The notes under the pieces are model-generated. The model was not told where the DNA came from. It ran no database searches and saw only the letters and a program-made list of their open reading frames with translations. This document shows, piece by piece, positions 1-7,436 of a DNA stretch of 64,000 nt. Position 1 is the first letter of the stretch; each line of letters starts with the position of its first letter. This DNA is from Methanocorpusculum vombati. Its GTDB lineage: Archaea; Halobacteriota; Methanomicrobia; Methanomicrobiales; Methanocorpusculaceae. The stretch spans positions 1 through 64,000 of the forward strand of contig NZ_JAPTGC010000010.1 of the NCBI RefSeq assembly GCF_026891935.1. Direction: 5' to 3'. The translations under genes were made by a program, and so were the position numbers.

Positions 1-198
1 GATGCTGCGCGATTCGTTCGTGTTAGCGTATTTTGGTGTGTTTTCCTTTGGTCTGCATGCGCGCACGTCATTTTCCGGATCTTTTTCTGTACGCAGTTCC
101 CCGGAAAGAACTCACCACTTACCCACCGTCAGCTTCCAGAAAAATACCCACAAAATACTTTCGTCACATCACAACAGGGTTTTTGTCCCTATCTCTAC

Positions 199-230
199 TT
201 ATATCAAAATACCCCGCAAACATACTATCT
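199..230 (+). promoter_or_regulatory. TATA box and short spacer, leaderless promoter
   Basis: An archaeal TATA-like box TTATATC lies at 199-205, about 28 nt before the ATG at 231. Archaeal transcription normally starts about 25 nt downstream of the box, so the transcript should begin at or next to the ATG. There is no Shine-Dalgarno sequence; the start is preceded by TACTATCT, a context that recurs at 21438 and, with one change, at 24959. Confidence 0.55.
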
Positions 231-539
231 ATGCCGGAGTTTGGAAATCCATTTGCAGGCCAGAAGTTCGATCGCAAACTCACCGATGCAGAACTTATCC
301 GTGCCATCCGCTTTATGATCGCAGCAGAGTATGAAGCAATCCAGCTGTATCAGCAGCTCGCCGATTCGACAGACAATAAGCTTGCTGTTGATGTACTTCT
401 GGACATCGCCGATGAAGAGCGTGTCCATGCAGGCGAGTTCCTTCGTCTTCTGCATGAACTTGCACCCGATGAGGAGAAGTTCTACCGCGAGGGAGCAGGC
501 GAGGTTGAGGAGGAGATTGCGAAGAGAAAGAGTGTTTAA
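231..539 (+). CDS. Ferritin-like (rubrerythrin-related) short four-helix protein
   Basis: Protein of 102 residues beginning MPEFGNPF. It carries two iron-ligand type helices: AAEYEAIQLYQQLA near residues 32-45 and DIADEERVHAGEFL near 60-73, giving the E...Y/E and ExxH pattern of ferritin-like proteins. The length matches the short single-hairpin family related to encapsulated ferritins, which must oligomerise to build a di-iron site. It probably binds or oxidises iron or handles peroxide in the cytoplasm. I chose the ATG at 231 because the family starts there and a TATA box sits 28 nt upstream; the open frame extends further upstream without similarity. No encapsulin gene is nearby. Family certain, exact reaction unknown. 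Confidence 0.85.
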   Translation: MPEFGNPFAGQKFDRKLTDAELIRAIRFMIAAEYEAIQLYQQLADSTDNKLAVDVLLDIADEERVHAGEFLRLLHELAPDEEKFYREGAGEVEEEIAKRKSV

Positions 540-543
540 CTCT

Positions 544-777
544 TCACTCTTTTTTCCGGTACTTTCCGCAGAGGGTGCCCGTGTCGTATCCAAGGGTTGC
601 GTCGGTATAGTAGGCGCAGGTGTCCGAGGTCATGGTGCAGATGAACCCCTGTTTGGAGAAGAATTCGGCGTCCGGGAGCGCGGGGTCTTTTTTGAAGAAT
701 TTACAGCCGGTAACGATACGCCGGGTGGTGTCGTAGAAATGTTTTTGTTTGGGGGTGAGGTTGGCAAAATCAATCAT
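544..777 (-). CDS. Small cysteine-containing hypothetical protein
   Basis: 77 residues starting MIDFANLTPKQKHFY. I do not recognise the family. Four cysteines (about residues 25, 47, 54 and 69) and several aromatic residues suggest a compact, possibly metal-binding, soluble protein; there is no membrane segment or signal peptide. It is convergent with the ferritin-like gene, their stops only 4 nt apart. It is the last of a possible minus-strand string with the small membrane protein at 855-1004 and the 171-residue protein at 1220-1735. The tight convergent spacing and non-random composition support it being a real gene. Confidence 0.6.
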   Translation of the reverse strand: MIDFANLTPKQKHFYDTTRRIVTGCKFFKKDPALPDAEFFSKQGFICTMTSDTCAYYTDATLGYDTGTLCGKYRKKE

Positions 778-854
778 TGTTGGAGGAATGTTTGCCGGTT
801 ATCGGGATAAATCCGGTGTTCGGGTACTTTTGTTCTGGAAAAAAGATCGGGGGG

Positions 855-1004
855 TTAGTCCCGGTGTTCACCCGCAGTGCTGTGATGGGTGCGGTCAAGC
901 CATCTGTCCGCCCATGCATAGAGGGGCGGGGCGAGTACGAGTGCAGCGAAGGCAACTCCCTGTGCGGCAAGGCCGATGATGAGGATGGTGGTGAGGGTGT
1001 CCAT
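855..1004 (-). CDS. Putative 49-residue single-span membrane protein
   Basis: A short frame encoding 49 residues that starts MDTLTTILIIGLAAQGVAFA. Residues about 5-30 form one hydrophobic helix (isoleucine, leucine, alanine rich), followed by a charged tail WADRWLDRTHHS ending in EHRD. A purine-rich AAGGAAAAA precedes the ATG. I do not recognise the family. The helix with a charged C-terminal side suggests a small integral membrane protein. It lies between two other minus-strand hypothetical genes. The main doubt is its shortness: the same DNA is open in other frames, and homologues would be needed to prove it. Confidence 0.45.
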   Translation of the reverse strand: MDTLTTILIIGLAAQGVAFAALVLAPPLYAWADRWLDRTHHSTAGEHRD

Positions 1005-1219
1005 GGTGATGTTTTTCCTTTTGTGATGTTTTTGCTGGGTGGCTGGTTGAGTGGCGGATGGGCAGGATGAGGAGAGACACCACAGAGGTACACCGGTGCA
1101 TCGCTACGCGAAGGGGTGTCTGGGACAGTTTTTTTATCGTGTCCCTGATGGTGTTTCTCTTTTTCTGGTGTGGTATTCTCTACCATTTCCGGTTCAGCCG
1201 CTGCGTCCGAGCGGGTCGG

Positions 1220-1735
1220 TCAGTTGAGGGCAGTAACACCGTCCGCCCAGGTTTCTACTTTGGCAAGGATGGTATCGCTCTCGTAGGAGCTGATCTTGAG
1301 ATCCTTTCTGGTGAAACTGAGGTAGTAGATTTCACCGGCGGGGTCATGGATCTTGAGACGGACGTTCCAGCTGTCCTTGGCGGTGTTGCGGTTTGCGGTT
1401 GTGTCCGCGCCATAGGCCTGGGTGATCGCGGTTGTTGCGAGGAGTTCTGCGATGATATCGTCATAGGCGGTACGGGTGGGTGCGTCGATGACGATGGTAC
1501 CGAGGGTTTCGCCGAGGGTGTTTACGTACTCGATGGTGGCTTTGTAGTACTCGCTGGCGGTACTGACGCCGTCGATGGTCTCGCCTGCGGTCATGTAGTC
1601 GGATGCACCGAGCGGGTTTTCCTCGGCTTTGAGCGCGGCAATTGCGGCATCGAAGGTGGCGGCAGAGGTGATCGGTGCGGTAAAGGTGCGTTTTGCACTT
1701 TTTACCACAGATGTGGGGGTGAAGTCGAGTGGCAT
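1220..1735 (-). CDS. Hypothetical protein, 171 residues
   Basis: 171 residues starting MPLDFTPTSVVKSAKRTF; no signal peptide or membrane span. The sequence is rich in Ala/Thr with an acidic, probably mixed alpha/beta core and ends LAKVETWADGVTALN. A good ribosome binding site, GGAG, lies 8 nt before the ATG, and a TATA-like AATATAATA lies further upstream (about 1780-1790). I do not recognise the family; the threonine/alanine-rich style resembles structural proteins of viruses, but this is only an impression. The following 215 nt on the same strand (1005-1219) hold no convincing gene before the small membrane protein at 1004. Confidence 0.65.
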   Translation of the reverse strand: MPLDFTPTSVVKSAKRTFTAPITSAATFDAAIAALKAEENPLGASDYMTAGETIDGVSTASEYYKATIEYVNTLGETLGTIVIDAPTRTAYDDIIAELLATTAITQAYGADTTANRNTAKDSWNVRLKIHDPAGEIYYLSFTRKDLKISSYESDTILAKVETWADGVTALN

Positions 1736-2338
1736 AGTTTTGTCTCCGAGTGCAGAGTGGGAATGCTCTGCCTCTGTCTATTATATTGGTCGTATGAGCG
1801 GATCAATGTATGTTTGCGGTAGTTTTTTCGGCGGGATTCTGCGGCTGATACAGAATTTTTCACCTTTTGTGCCGGGTTTTTGATGAGGCGCGCAGGGGTT
1901 GGGATCTGAGGGAAAAAAGAAGCGGGGGATGTTTTCCGGTGTCGGCAGGCATTCTCCCAGGGATCGCGGATCTGTGAGTGTATTTTCCTTCTCCTTGAAC
2001 GCTATTATCTATTCTACATGGGTTTTATGATGTTTTTTCCAGCCACGGAAGTTCCCCATTGTTGGACGTAGGAACAGATGTTTCGTTGTGTTCAATTCTG
2101 TGCGCAGTATATTTGAAAGAATGCCTTATGCCGCCGTTCAGGGTTCACCTGAGGTTTTTGCATATGAGGGGGAAGGGATGGTTCGTTTTTTCAGGAGCAT
2201 TCCTGCGCCGAAGGGTGCACCAAGTGCCGGTTTCGACAGGCACCCGAGTGGTATGTGTGATGGGTTGCCGGATGCCTTATGTCGCCGGTCAGGGTTCACC
2301 TGACCTCCTAAATACGAGAGGGGCTGATTTTTCGCGTG
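1736..2338. other. Intergenic stretch with a duplicated 32-bp segment
   Basis: No gene is supported here. The left edge holds the promoter of the 171-residue gene (minus strand). The right half holds two copies of a 32-bp segment, listed separately. Short plus-strand frames that cover the repeats translate to similar RMPY-type peptides, but this follows from the DNA repeat and is not evidence of coding. Confidence 0.5.
2121..2303 (+). repeat. Direct repeat, two 32-bp copies
   Basis: Copies at 2121-2152 and 2272-2303 are both of the form ATGCCTTATGYCGCCGKTCA followed by GGGTTCACCTGA, with two mismatches in 32 bp, and start 151 bp apart. Each ends in a small inverted repeat, TCAGG-GTTCA-CCTGA. 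The function is unknown. Confidence 0.8.
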
Positions 2339-2749
2339 TTATCCGAAGTTTAACCGGATGTAGCCGATTGTTTTTTGTTCTCCATTGGAGAAGGTGCCGT
2401 CTACGATGACGGTCTGCCATCCTTCAATGTTTTTTGCTATGTTTTTGCAGTACATTACTCCTGAGCCGTTAGTGGGCTGAATGTGTTGGCGGATGTGTTC
2501 GTGTCCATAGATGTAGACGTCCAGTGATGAGAGTTGGGTGCTGCGTTCGCCGCCGAGGACGGCGACGACGATGTCGTCGCCGGATATCCGGAGTACGAGA
2601 TCAACGTCGCTGGTTGAGACTTCAGAGATTGCTACGTTTGTGATCAGGGAATTGCTGGCCACGATGAGGCAGCCGACGATGAGGATCAGGAGCAGTATGA
2701 CCAGGAAGGCCGATGCGGGAGGGCGTGCGGTTCGGCGGTTGGCAGGCAT
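2339..2749 (-). CDS. Hypothetical membrane-anchored protein, downstream partner of Cache lipoprotein
   Basis: 136 residues. A basic N-terminus (MPANRRTARPPAS) is followed by one hydrophobic helix, about residues 13-35, and then an extracellular-type beta-rich domain of about 100 residues ending IGYIRLNFG. The ATG lies 1 nt after the stop codon of the Cache lipoprotein gene, so the two are almost certainly co-transcribed. I do not recognise the domain. The topology (N-in, C-out) puts the folded part outside the membrane with the Cache protein, so it may be a partner or stabiliser of it. There is no type IV pilin signature. Confidence 0.7.
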   Translation of the reverse strand: MPANRRTARPPASAFLVILLLILIVGCLIVASNSLITNVAISEVSTSDVDLVLRISGDDIVVAVLGGERSTQLSSLDVYIYGHEHIRQHIQPTNGSGVMYCKNIAKNIEGWQTVIVDGTFSNGEQKTIGYIRLNFG

Positions 2750-2750
2750 T

Positions 2751-4463
2751 TTACCGTATTTTTACGCCGTCCAGGCGCTGAATCTGATCGATCTTGACTC
2801 CGACAGCGATGAACCAGGTCTCATCCACGGGTTCGACGGAGAGGATGTGCATTGCTGCTGTATTGGGGTCTTCGGTTTCTTCTGCGCTGTAGAGCAGCCC
2901 TCCGCCGCTTTTGGCGTACATGACCGACTGGCGGCCTATGGATGCGTCGTTGACGTCTACGATGGAGAAGATATTGGTTCCGGTCCTGTTTTCTCTGGAG
3001 TCGGCAAGGACGTTTCCGCGCATGTCAACCGCAGTCATGAAGGTGTACTGGCCGGGGATGGCGGTGATGAGCTGTGAGCTGCCGCTGTTGATGTCTGCGA
3101 GTACTGCATCTTTTCCTTCTTTCCATGCTTTTTCTACGACACTGCGGGTGAATTTGATCGTATCCATTGTGGTTTGGTGGTAAACGGGCCGGATTTGTGG
3201 TTCTGCGGGGGCTTCCACGCTGATAATCCATGAGTCGTCAATGGGTATGACGTAGATGAGGTAGAGAAGTCCTTGGGTGGGGATGTCTCCAAAGGAGGCG
3301 GCTTCGTATTTGTACATGACTCCGCCGCCCTGCTGGGCGAGGTAGACCATATGGCGGCTGACGGGGACGTCGTAGGCGTCCAGAAGGTCATGGTAGCTGG
3401 TGCCGCTGATTCGTATGGTGTTTTCCGAGGTGGCAAGAACATACCCGTCCATGTCAAAGGCGATGATGCTGCGGTCTCCTTCCAGTTTGAGGGTTCTGAG
3501 ATAGGCGAGGGTCTGTTCTTTGGTGTGGGATGCGGCGTACTGGCGGATGTGGAGTACGTCCTGCATGAGGCCGTTTTCGTCGGGGGTAAAGACCTTGTAG
3601 GCAGGGAGCGACCAGGGTTCTACGGGACGTTCTACTATGAGTATGAGGTCGGTCCCCATGAGTTCGGTGGTTTTCCAGACAGTGAACAGGTCGCAGGGTT
3701 CGAGGTAGAGCGGTGAGTAGACGTGGTGAATGGTTGCTCCGCTTTCAAATTTGAGGGGCACGGTCTGGTTTTCGTTGTAGATTCCGTGGAGGTTCGAGCT
3801 GGCTGTGGTGAGGTTTACTCCGTTGTATTCGGTGTCGGTGCAGTAAACGATTCTTCCTTCCGGTTTCAGGATGGTGATGCTGTAGTTGGTGAGTTCGGGG
3901 ATTTCTCCGGCGAACCGGTGGAAGAGTATGTCGCCGTCGGTGTAGAAGCTGAGGTATCCTGCGTAGGTTCCGCTGTCGGTGTAGGCGGGGAGGTTTATTT
4001 CCATGACGTGGCCGTATTCATGGATGTATGTGGGTTCGGTGAAGAGGACGTCTCGTCCGTTGAAGTCGATTTCCTGGTATTGGGGAAGGTATTCGTTGCG
4101 TCTTGGGATGGTGGAGGGTACGAGGATTTTGTCTCCGGTTCCGGCAGGGTTCCAGGCGATGGCGATGATCTCCGGGTTGGCTGCGTAGACGGCCAGGAGG
4201 ATTTCTCTGATTTTTGTGGTGTTGTTTGTGTTCCGGATCAGGTCCTGGATTGCTGTCCGGAGTTGCTGGCTGAGAACGTTGGCTCCGGTGGTCATGACGG
4301 TTTCGTATTCGTTGAGGATACGGGTCATGTCTTCGGGCGGGTCGATGAGCGTGATCTGCGTGGGTGTCTGTTCGGGCTGAATGCAGCCGGAGCTGAGTAT
4401 GAGGCAGATGGTTATGAGGACGGTACAAACTGCAACCGATAGGGAACACAAATTTCTTCGCAT
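2751..4463 (-). CDS. Secreted lipoprotein with Cache sensor domains
   Basis: 570 residues from the ATG at 4463. The N-terminus is a lipoprotein signal: basic MRRN, hydrophobic stretch, lipobox LSSGC with Cys about residue 27. The mature part holds about three extracellular ligand-binding Cache-like modules. The first spans roughly residues 45-270. The second (about 330-430) contains IIAFDMDGYVLATSEN and DDSWIISVEAP. The third (about 450-565) contains FMTAVDMRGNVLADSREN and DETWFIAVGV. Cache modules usually sit in chemoreceptors or kinases, but here there is no cytoplasmic output domain, so this is a stand-alone surface ligand binder. An upstream frame extension to 4556 lacks signal character and was rejected. 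Followed after 1 nt by the gene at 2749. Confidence 0.8.
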   Translation of the reverse strand: MRRNLCSLSVAVCTVLITICLILSSGCIQPEQTPTQITLIDPPEDMTRILNEYETVMTTGANVLSQQLRTAIQDLIRNTNNTTKIREILLAVYAANPEIIAIAWNPAGTGDKILVPSTIPRRNEYLPQYQEIDFNGRDVLFTEPTYIHEYGHVMEINLPAYTDSGTYAGYLSFYTDGDILFHRFAGEIPELTNYSITILKPEGRIVYCTDTEYNGVNLTTASSNLHGIYNENQTVPLKFESGATIHHVYSPLYLEPCDLFTVWKTTELMGTDLILIVERPVEPWSLPAYKVFTPDENGLMQDVLHIRQYAASHTKEQTLAYLRTLKLEGDRSIIAFDMDGYVLATSENTIRISGTSYHDLLDAYDVPVSRHMVYLAQQGGGVMYKYEAASFGDIPTQGLLYLIYVIPIDDSWIISVEAPAEPQIRPVYHQTTMDTIKFTRSVVEKAWKEGKDAVLADINSGSSQLITAIPGQYTFMTAVDMRGNVLADSRENRTGTNIFSIVDVNDASIGRQSVMYAKSGGGLLYSAEETEDPNTAAMHILSVEPVDETWFIAVGVKIDQIQRLDGVKIR

Positions 4464-4629
4464 TGTATCGTTGGGGAGGTTGTAAGGGTGTTTTGTCCCA
4501 AAAGTGAGTTTCCCGGGGATTGTGGGACGTTGTGTTCCGTAGTTACGTAGTCTCATGACATTCCTCTTCAGATGTGGATGGAACCGCAGGCGGAAACAAC
4601 CGCTTCCGCATATGTGGGGAGACCATTAC

Positions 4630-4647
4630 ATCCTAAGTTAAGAGGAT
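4630..4647 (+). repeat. 18-bp ATCCT-N8-AGGAT element, copy 1 of an inverted pair
   Basis: ATCCTAAGTTAAGAGGAT. It is itself an imperfect palindrome (ATCCT...AGGAT) and matches the reverse complement of the copy at 4870-4887 at 16 of 18 positions. It lies 167 nt upstream of the Cache lipoprotein start. A related pair occurs at 47401 and 47725. Confidence 0.7.
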
Positions 4648-4869
4648 TTAACCCGTGAGATTTCCCGAATACCAAATTTGCAGGATTACTTTCGTTTGCG
4701 CGGGATAAGAAACAATTTCCTTTCGTAAAAAATATCCTCGGTTTCGTTTAGTATAAAAATCTATTGAGCACAAATTAGGTTTTGCTGTGCATATAACTCC
4801 TCCTCTATGCGACACTCCCGCCGAATTCCCGAAGAATTGAGGATAGTTTAATATCGTGTGATGCGTTAT

Positions 4870-4887
4870 ATCCTATTAACTGAGGAT
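4870..4887 (-). repeat. 18-bp ATCCT-N8-AGGAT element, copy 2 of an inverted pair
   Basis: On the minus strand this reads ATCCTCAGTTAATAGGAT, 16/18 identical to copy 1 at 4630, and the flank TAAC is shared as well. The pair bounds a 258-bp AT-rich segment. Confidence 0.7.
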
Positions 4888-5474
4888 TCATGATCCGCTC
4901 TTTTTTTCTCCGCGATCCCATCGCGCAAAAAAACTCCCCCCACACGCCGCAGACGGATCACCCCCCGCAACTACCACCTGCGTAGATTCAAATATTACCG
5001 GCAGCATACTATCTATCATCAAACGGCTGACCCCGCAGAACATCCGCGGGACGTCATTGCAGGACCCGGCATACCGCTCCGGTGGGACGCATACCCTCAC
5101 AGATGCACTCGTCCCAAGTAAGTTCTCACGCTCACGAACGAACAGAGCCTCTGAGGCACGGATGCCACACCGGACTCCCGCGGACACGGCAGCCAGCAGC
5201 AGCGGCGGTGCATCCTGCACCACCGCCCGGCGCACAACAGGGAAAAAGCGCATGAACCCCTCTTCCTGAAGAGACCGGCGACATGCACCACGAAAAAAAA
5301 TCAGCAAAGGAGAAAACCATTCAGAAAAAGCGAACGCTGTATCACCAAAAAAAAGGATTCACCAGAACAGATGTCTGTCCGATTTCCTCCCTTCAACAAG
5401 AGAAACAGGAACAGACACTATTCTCTACGACCGGTGATCATATCACCATATCGGAACCGTCAGTCCCGTGACGT

Positions 5475-5490
5475 CATACGTCATACGTCA
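5475..5490 (+). promoter_or_regulatory. Two overlapping CATACGTCA motifs
   Basis: CATACGTCA occurs at 5475-5483 and 5482-5490, preceded by TGACGTCA at 5469-5476. The same 9-mer occurs inverted (TGACGTATG) at 5710-5718, next to the TATA box of the gene at 5735. It is a likely binding site for the regulator of the cassette. Confidence 0.45.
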
Positions 5491-5693
5491 ACTACCGGCT
5501 TGCAAAAACAGACACACAAGAAAAAAGTCCGCACACTCTTTATCATCTATGAATGTGCTCCGTGATAACTCTCTTGTGTTATATGTTTGTTCTTCATTGA
5601 ATAAATATATTTGTAAGCGGTAGGAGAAGGACAACCAAAAAAAAAAGAAATGCGGCGGAACCTGCCTGACCCCCGGTCTCCCTCGCATCATCT

Positions 5694-5719
5694 CCATACG
5701 TATTACATATGACGTATGG
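5694..5719 (+). promoter_or_regulatory. Palindromic operator enclosing the TATA box
   Basis: CCATACGT (5694-5701), ten bases, ACGTATGG (5712-5719): perfect 8-bp arms. The TATA-like TTACATATG at 5703-5711 lies inside the spacer, 24-32 nt before the ATG at 5735. A protein bound here would block TBP, so repression of the downstream cassette is the natural reading. Confidence 0.55.
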
Positions 5720-5734
5720 ACCCTCTCTATCCTC

Positions 5735-6226
5735 ATGAACAGCATCCAATCCTCCTCCCGAAAATGCCTCTACGTCACCCTCACCGACGACGAGTACCAG
5801 ACCCTCGACACCCTCATCCGCCGGATGGGCTTCCCCCACAAAATCGCCTACATCACCGCAGTAGCCCGCGTCACCCTCTACGGCTGGCATACCAAGTATC
5901 ACGCATCCGACGCAGACCTTGACCCCCTCACCGCAGACTGGATCGCCTGGCACAAAAACCGCGTGACCAAAGAAGACCGCCTCCGGCAGACCTACTTCGA
6001 CATCCTCAGCGACCTCGCCTTCCCCGTCATCGCCGCCCGCGGCGCACAGCTCGCCTTCCATCTGTTACAAAACGAAATCGAAGCAGCCATGGCAGAACGA
6101 ACCGGCCTTATCCCCTCATATGACTGCATGAAAACCTGGATACAGATCTACGAAACCATCCACGCCGAAGAACTCAGCAGACACCGTGCCGACCTCGCAC
6201 GCGACACCGCCCGGAACGTCATCTAA
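5735..6226 (+). CDS. Putative ribbon-helix-helix-like DNA-binding protein, first gene of cassette
   Basis: 163 residues. Residues about 10-35 (KCLYVTLTDDEYQTLDTLIR) have the strand-helix pattern of ribbon-helix-helix proteins such as CopG/MobC types; the rest is helical and not recognised. There is no signal peptide or membrane segment. The start is leaderless: TATA-like TTACATATG about 28 nt upstream and no Shine-Dalgarno. It heads a run of four plus-strand genes (to 7402) that are unlike their housekeeping neighbours, with strong C-rich codon use, and it could autoregulate through the palindrome at 5694-5719. The RHH assignment is a pattern judgement. Confidence 0.6.
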   Translation: MNSIQSSSRKCLYVTLTDDEYQTLDTLIRRMGFPHKIAYITAVARVTLYGWHTKYHASDADLDPLTADWIAWHKNRVTKEDRLRQTYFDILSDLAFPVIAARGAQLAFHLLQNEIEAAMAERTGLIPSYDCMKTWIQIYETIHAEELSRHRADLARDTARNVI

Positions 6227-6301
6227 AGAAGATTGCATATCCTCGGTAGGAGACCCCGTCCCGACCCCCGACCACCCCCCAAAAAATCACAGGACACCCC
6301 C

Positions 6302-6565
6302 ATGACAGACCCCCTCCGCTACTACGGCTCCACCTACTGCTGCCCCGCCTGCGGCACCTCCTTCACCCTCATCCGCAAAGAAATCACCGGCTGCGGCCCT
6401 GACCCCGACCGCAGCACCCTCCGCTGCCCCGTCTGCCCCGCAGACACCGCCGTCCGCGTCAGTGACGAAGAACTCCTCCTCCTCACCGGCTACGTACAAC
6501 TCCGGGGAAAAGCACGCGAACTCATCTGGCAGCGGAAAACCGAATCGCACACGAAACGAACCTGA
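6302..6565 (+). CDS. Small zinc-ribbon protein
   Basis: 87 residues starting MTDPLRYYGSTYCCPACG. Two cysteine pairs (CPAC at about residues 14-17 and CPVC at about 41-44) with about 25 residues between them form a classic zinc ribbon; a helical tail follows (LLLLTGYVQLRGKARELIW). An AGGA motif precedes the ATG by about 8 nt. It probably binds nucleic acid or protein. It is the second gene of the four-gene cassette, 75 nt after the first. No specific function is recognised; the family may be limited to relatives of this organism or to mobile elements. Confidence 0.65.
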   Translation: MTDPLRYYGSTYCCPACGTSFTLIRKEITGCGPDPDRSTLRCPVCPADTAVRVSDEELLLLTGYVQLRGKARELIWQRKTESHTKRT

Positions 6566-6699
6566 ACCATCTCGAACCCCCCCGAACGGGCAGGGAAAAA
6601 AACGCCGACAGCGCCGCAGCCCCATCTGCGGCATCTGCCAGCGTATCTCCCCTCCTGCCCCGCCCCAACCACGAAAAAAACCCACAAGGACACACAACC

Positions 6700-7203
6700 A
6701 TGACCTACACACCCTTCGACACCCAAACCTTCCTCACAACCACCCTCCCCCGCATCCACCCGCGTCCCGCCGACGCCTACGAAGCCGCCCTCCACAGCCG
6801 CGACCTCGCCTACGTCTTCGAAGAACTCCACCTCGGATTCATCGAACAATACCACACCGACATCCGCACCATCCGCGACGAAAACTGCCAAAGCACCGCC
6901 TACCAGATCATCTGGCCCGAAAAAACCTACTACGAAGTCGACATCCAAAAACTCCGCACCGACCACCCCGACCTCCACCAAAAACTCGTCCACCTCCGCG
7001 CCACCGACGCCGAAAAAATCCTCGGCCGTGACTACCTCTACACCGCCGCAAAAGAACGCCTCGGCACCACCATCCAGACCTACGAAAAAATCACCATCAC
7101 CGACCTCAAAAAACACCTCACCGCCCGCGACCTCCCCCACTACCTCACCCCCAAAACCCGTCCCCTCTCCCCCGAAATCATCCCCCGACAGGAGGCGTAC
7201 TAA
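6700..7203 (+). CDS. Hypothetical protein of cassette, 167 residues
   Basis: 167 residues starting MTYTPFDTQTFLTTTLPR. Soluble, mostly helical, rich in Tyr, Thr and acidic/basic pairs; no recognised motif. The sequence AAGGA lies about 10 nt before the ATG. The gene stops 4 nt before the start of the small HTH gene at 7208, so the two are probably translated together; the end of this gene (GACAGGAGGCG, about 7188-7198) supplies the ribosome binding site for that gene. The function is unknown; its place between zinc-ribbon and HTH genes suggests a DNA-related role or an origin from an integrated element. Confidence 0.6.
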   Translation: MTYTPFDTQTFLTTTLPRIHPRPADAYEAALHSRDLAYVFEELHLGFIEQYHTDIRTIRDENCQSTAYQIIWPEKTYYEVDIQKLRTDHPDLHQKLVHLRATDAEKILGRDYLYTAAKERLGTTIQTYEKITITDLKKHLTARDLPHYLTPKTRPLSPEIIPRQEAY

Positions 7204-7207
7204 CCCC

Positions 7208-7402
7208 ATGTGGACCGACTACCCCGAACTCCGCAACCGCGACCACCTCAGAAACCAACTCCTCGCCGGAAAAACCATCGAACAAATCGCCCGCGAAACC
7301 GGATGCACCCGCGGAACCGTCCGGGTCGCCCTCAAAAACCACAACCTCCAGCGCCCCCTCCTCCGGCTCCCCGACCACACCCGGCAAAAACTCCGGCTCT
7401 AA
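7208..7402 (+). CDS. Small helix-turn-helix protein
   Basis: 64 residues starting MWTDYPELRNRDHLRNQLLA. The centre, GKTIEQIARETGCTRGTVRV (about residues 20-40), is a typical helix-turn-helix of the resolvase/sigma-like or Homeodomain-like type, followed by a basic tail. The AGGAGG before it fixes the start at 7208; the longer open frame from 7028 is a shadow of the preceding gene. It is probably a DNA-binding regulator of the cassette or a remnant of a transposase or resolvase N-terminus. Confidence 0.6.
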   Translation: MWTDYPELRNRDHLRNQLLAGKTIEQIARETGCTRGTVRVALKNHNLQRPLLRLPDHTRQKLRL

Positions 7403-7436
7403 CCCCATCACCCTCTTTTTCCCCGCTCCTCCCTGC

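Larger units (their letters stand above)
4464..5734. other. 1.27-kb stretch without a convincing gene
   Basis: The first 400 nt are AT-rich and contain the promoter region of the Cache lipoprotein gene and an inverted pair of 18-bp elements (4630-4647, 4870-4887). At 4900-4933 a hairpin CGCGAT-CCC-ATCGCG is flanked by T7 and A7 and could act as a terminator in either direction. The frames at 4888-5320 have poor composition. A plus-strand frame from about 5018 follows a TACTATCT context but has ATC where ATG is expected. Tandem CATACGTCA motifs occur at 5475-5490. Confidence 0.5.

Noticed and set aside
770-1186. Minus-strand frame of 138 codons starting MVENTTPEKEKHHQGH
   Set aside because: Low-complexity His/Pro/Ser-rich translation overlapping the better-supported 49-residue membrane protein frame; probably a shadow.
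3723-4442. Long plus-strand open frame of 239 codons opposite the Cache lipoprotein gene
   Set aside because: Antisense shadow of a well-supported gene; its composition (runs of Val, Gly, Asp) is that expected from the complement of the real codons. The same applies to long antisense or shifted frames at 16335-17432, 27640-28422, 59625-60623 and 62475-63194.
5018-5269. Possible start-lost gene following TACTATCT with ATC in place of ATG
   Set aside because: The upstream context matches leaderless genes, but the translated sequence has poor composition (Ser/Thr/Arg-rich tail) and no recognised family; coding cannot be supported.
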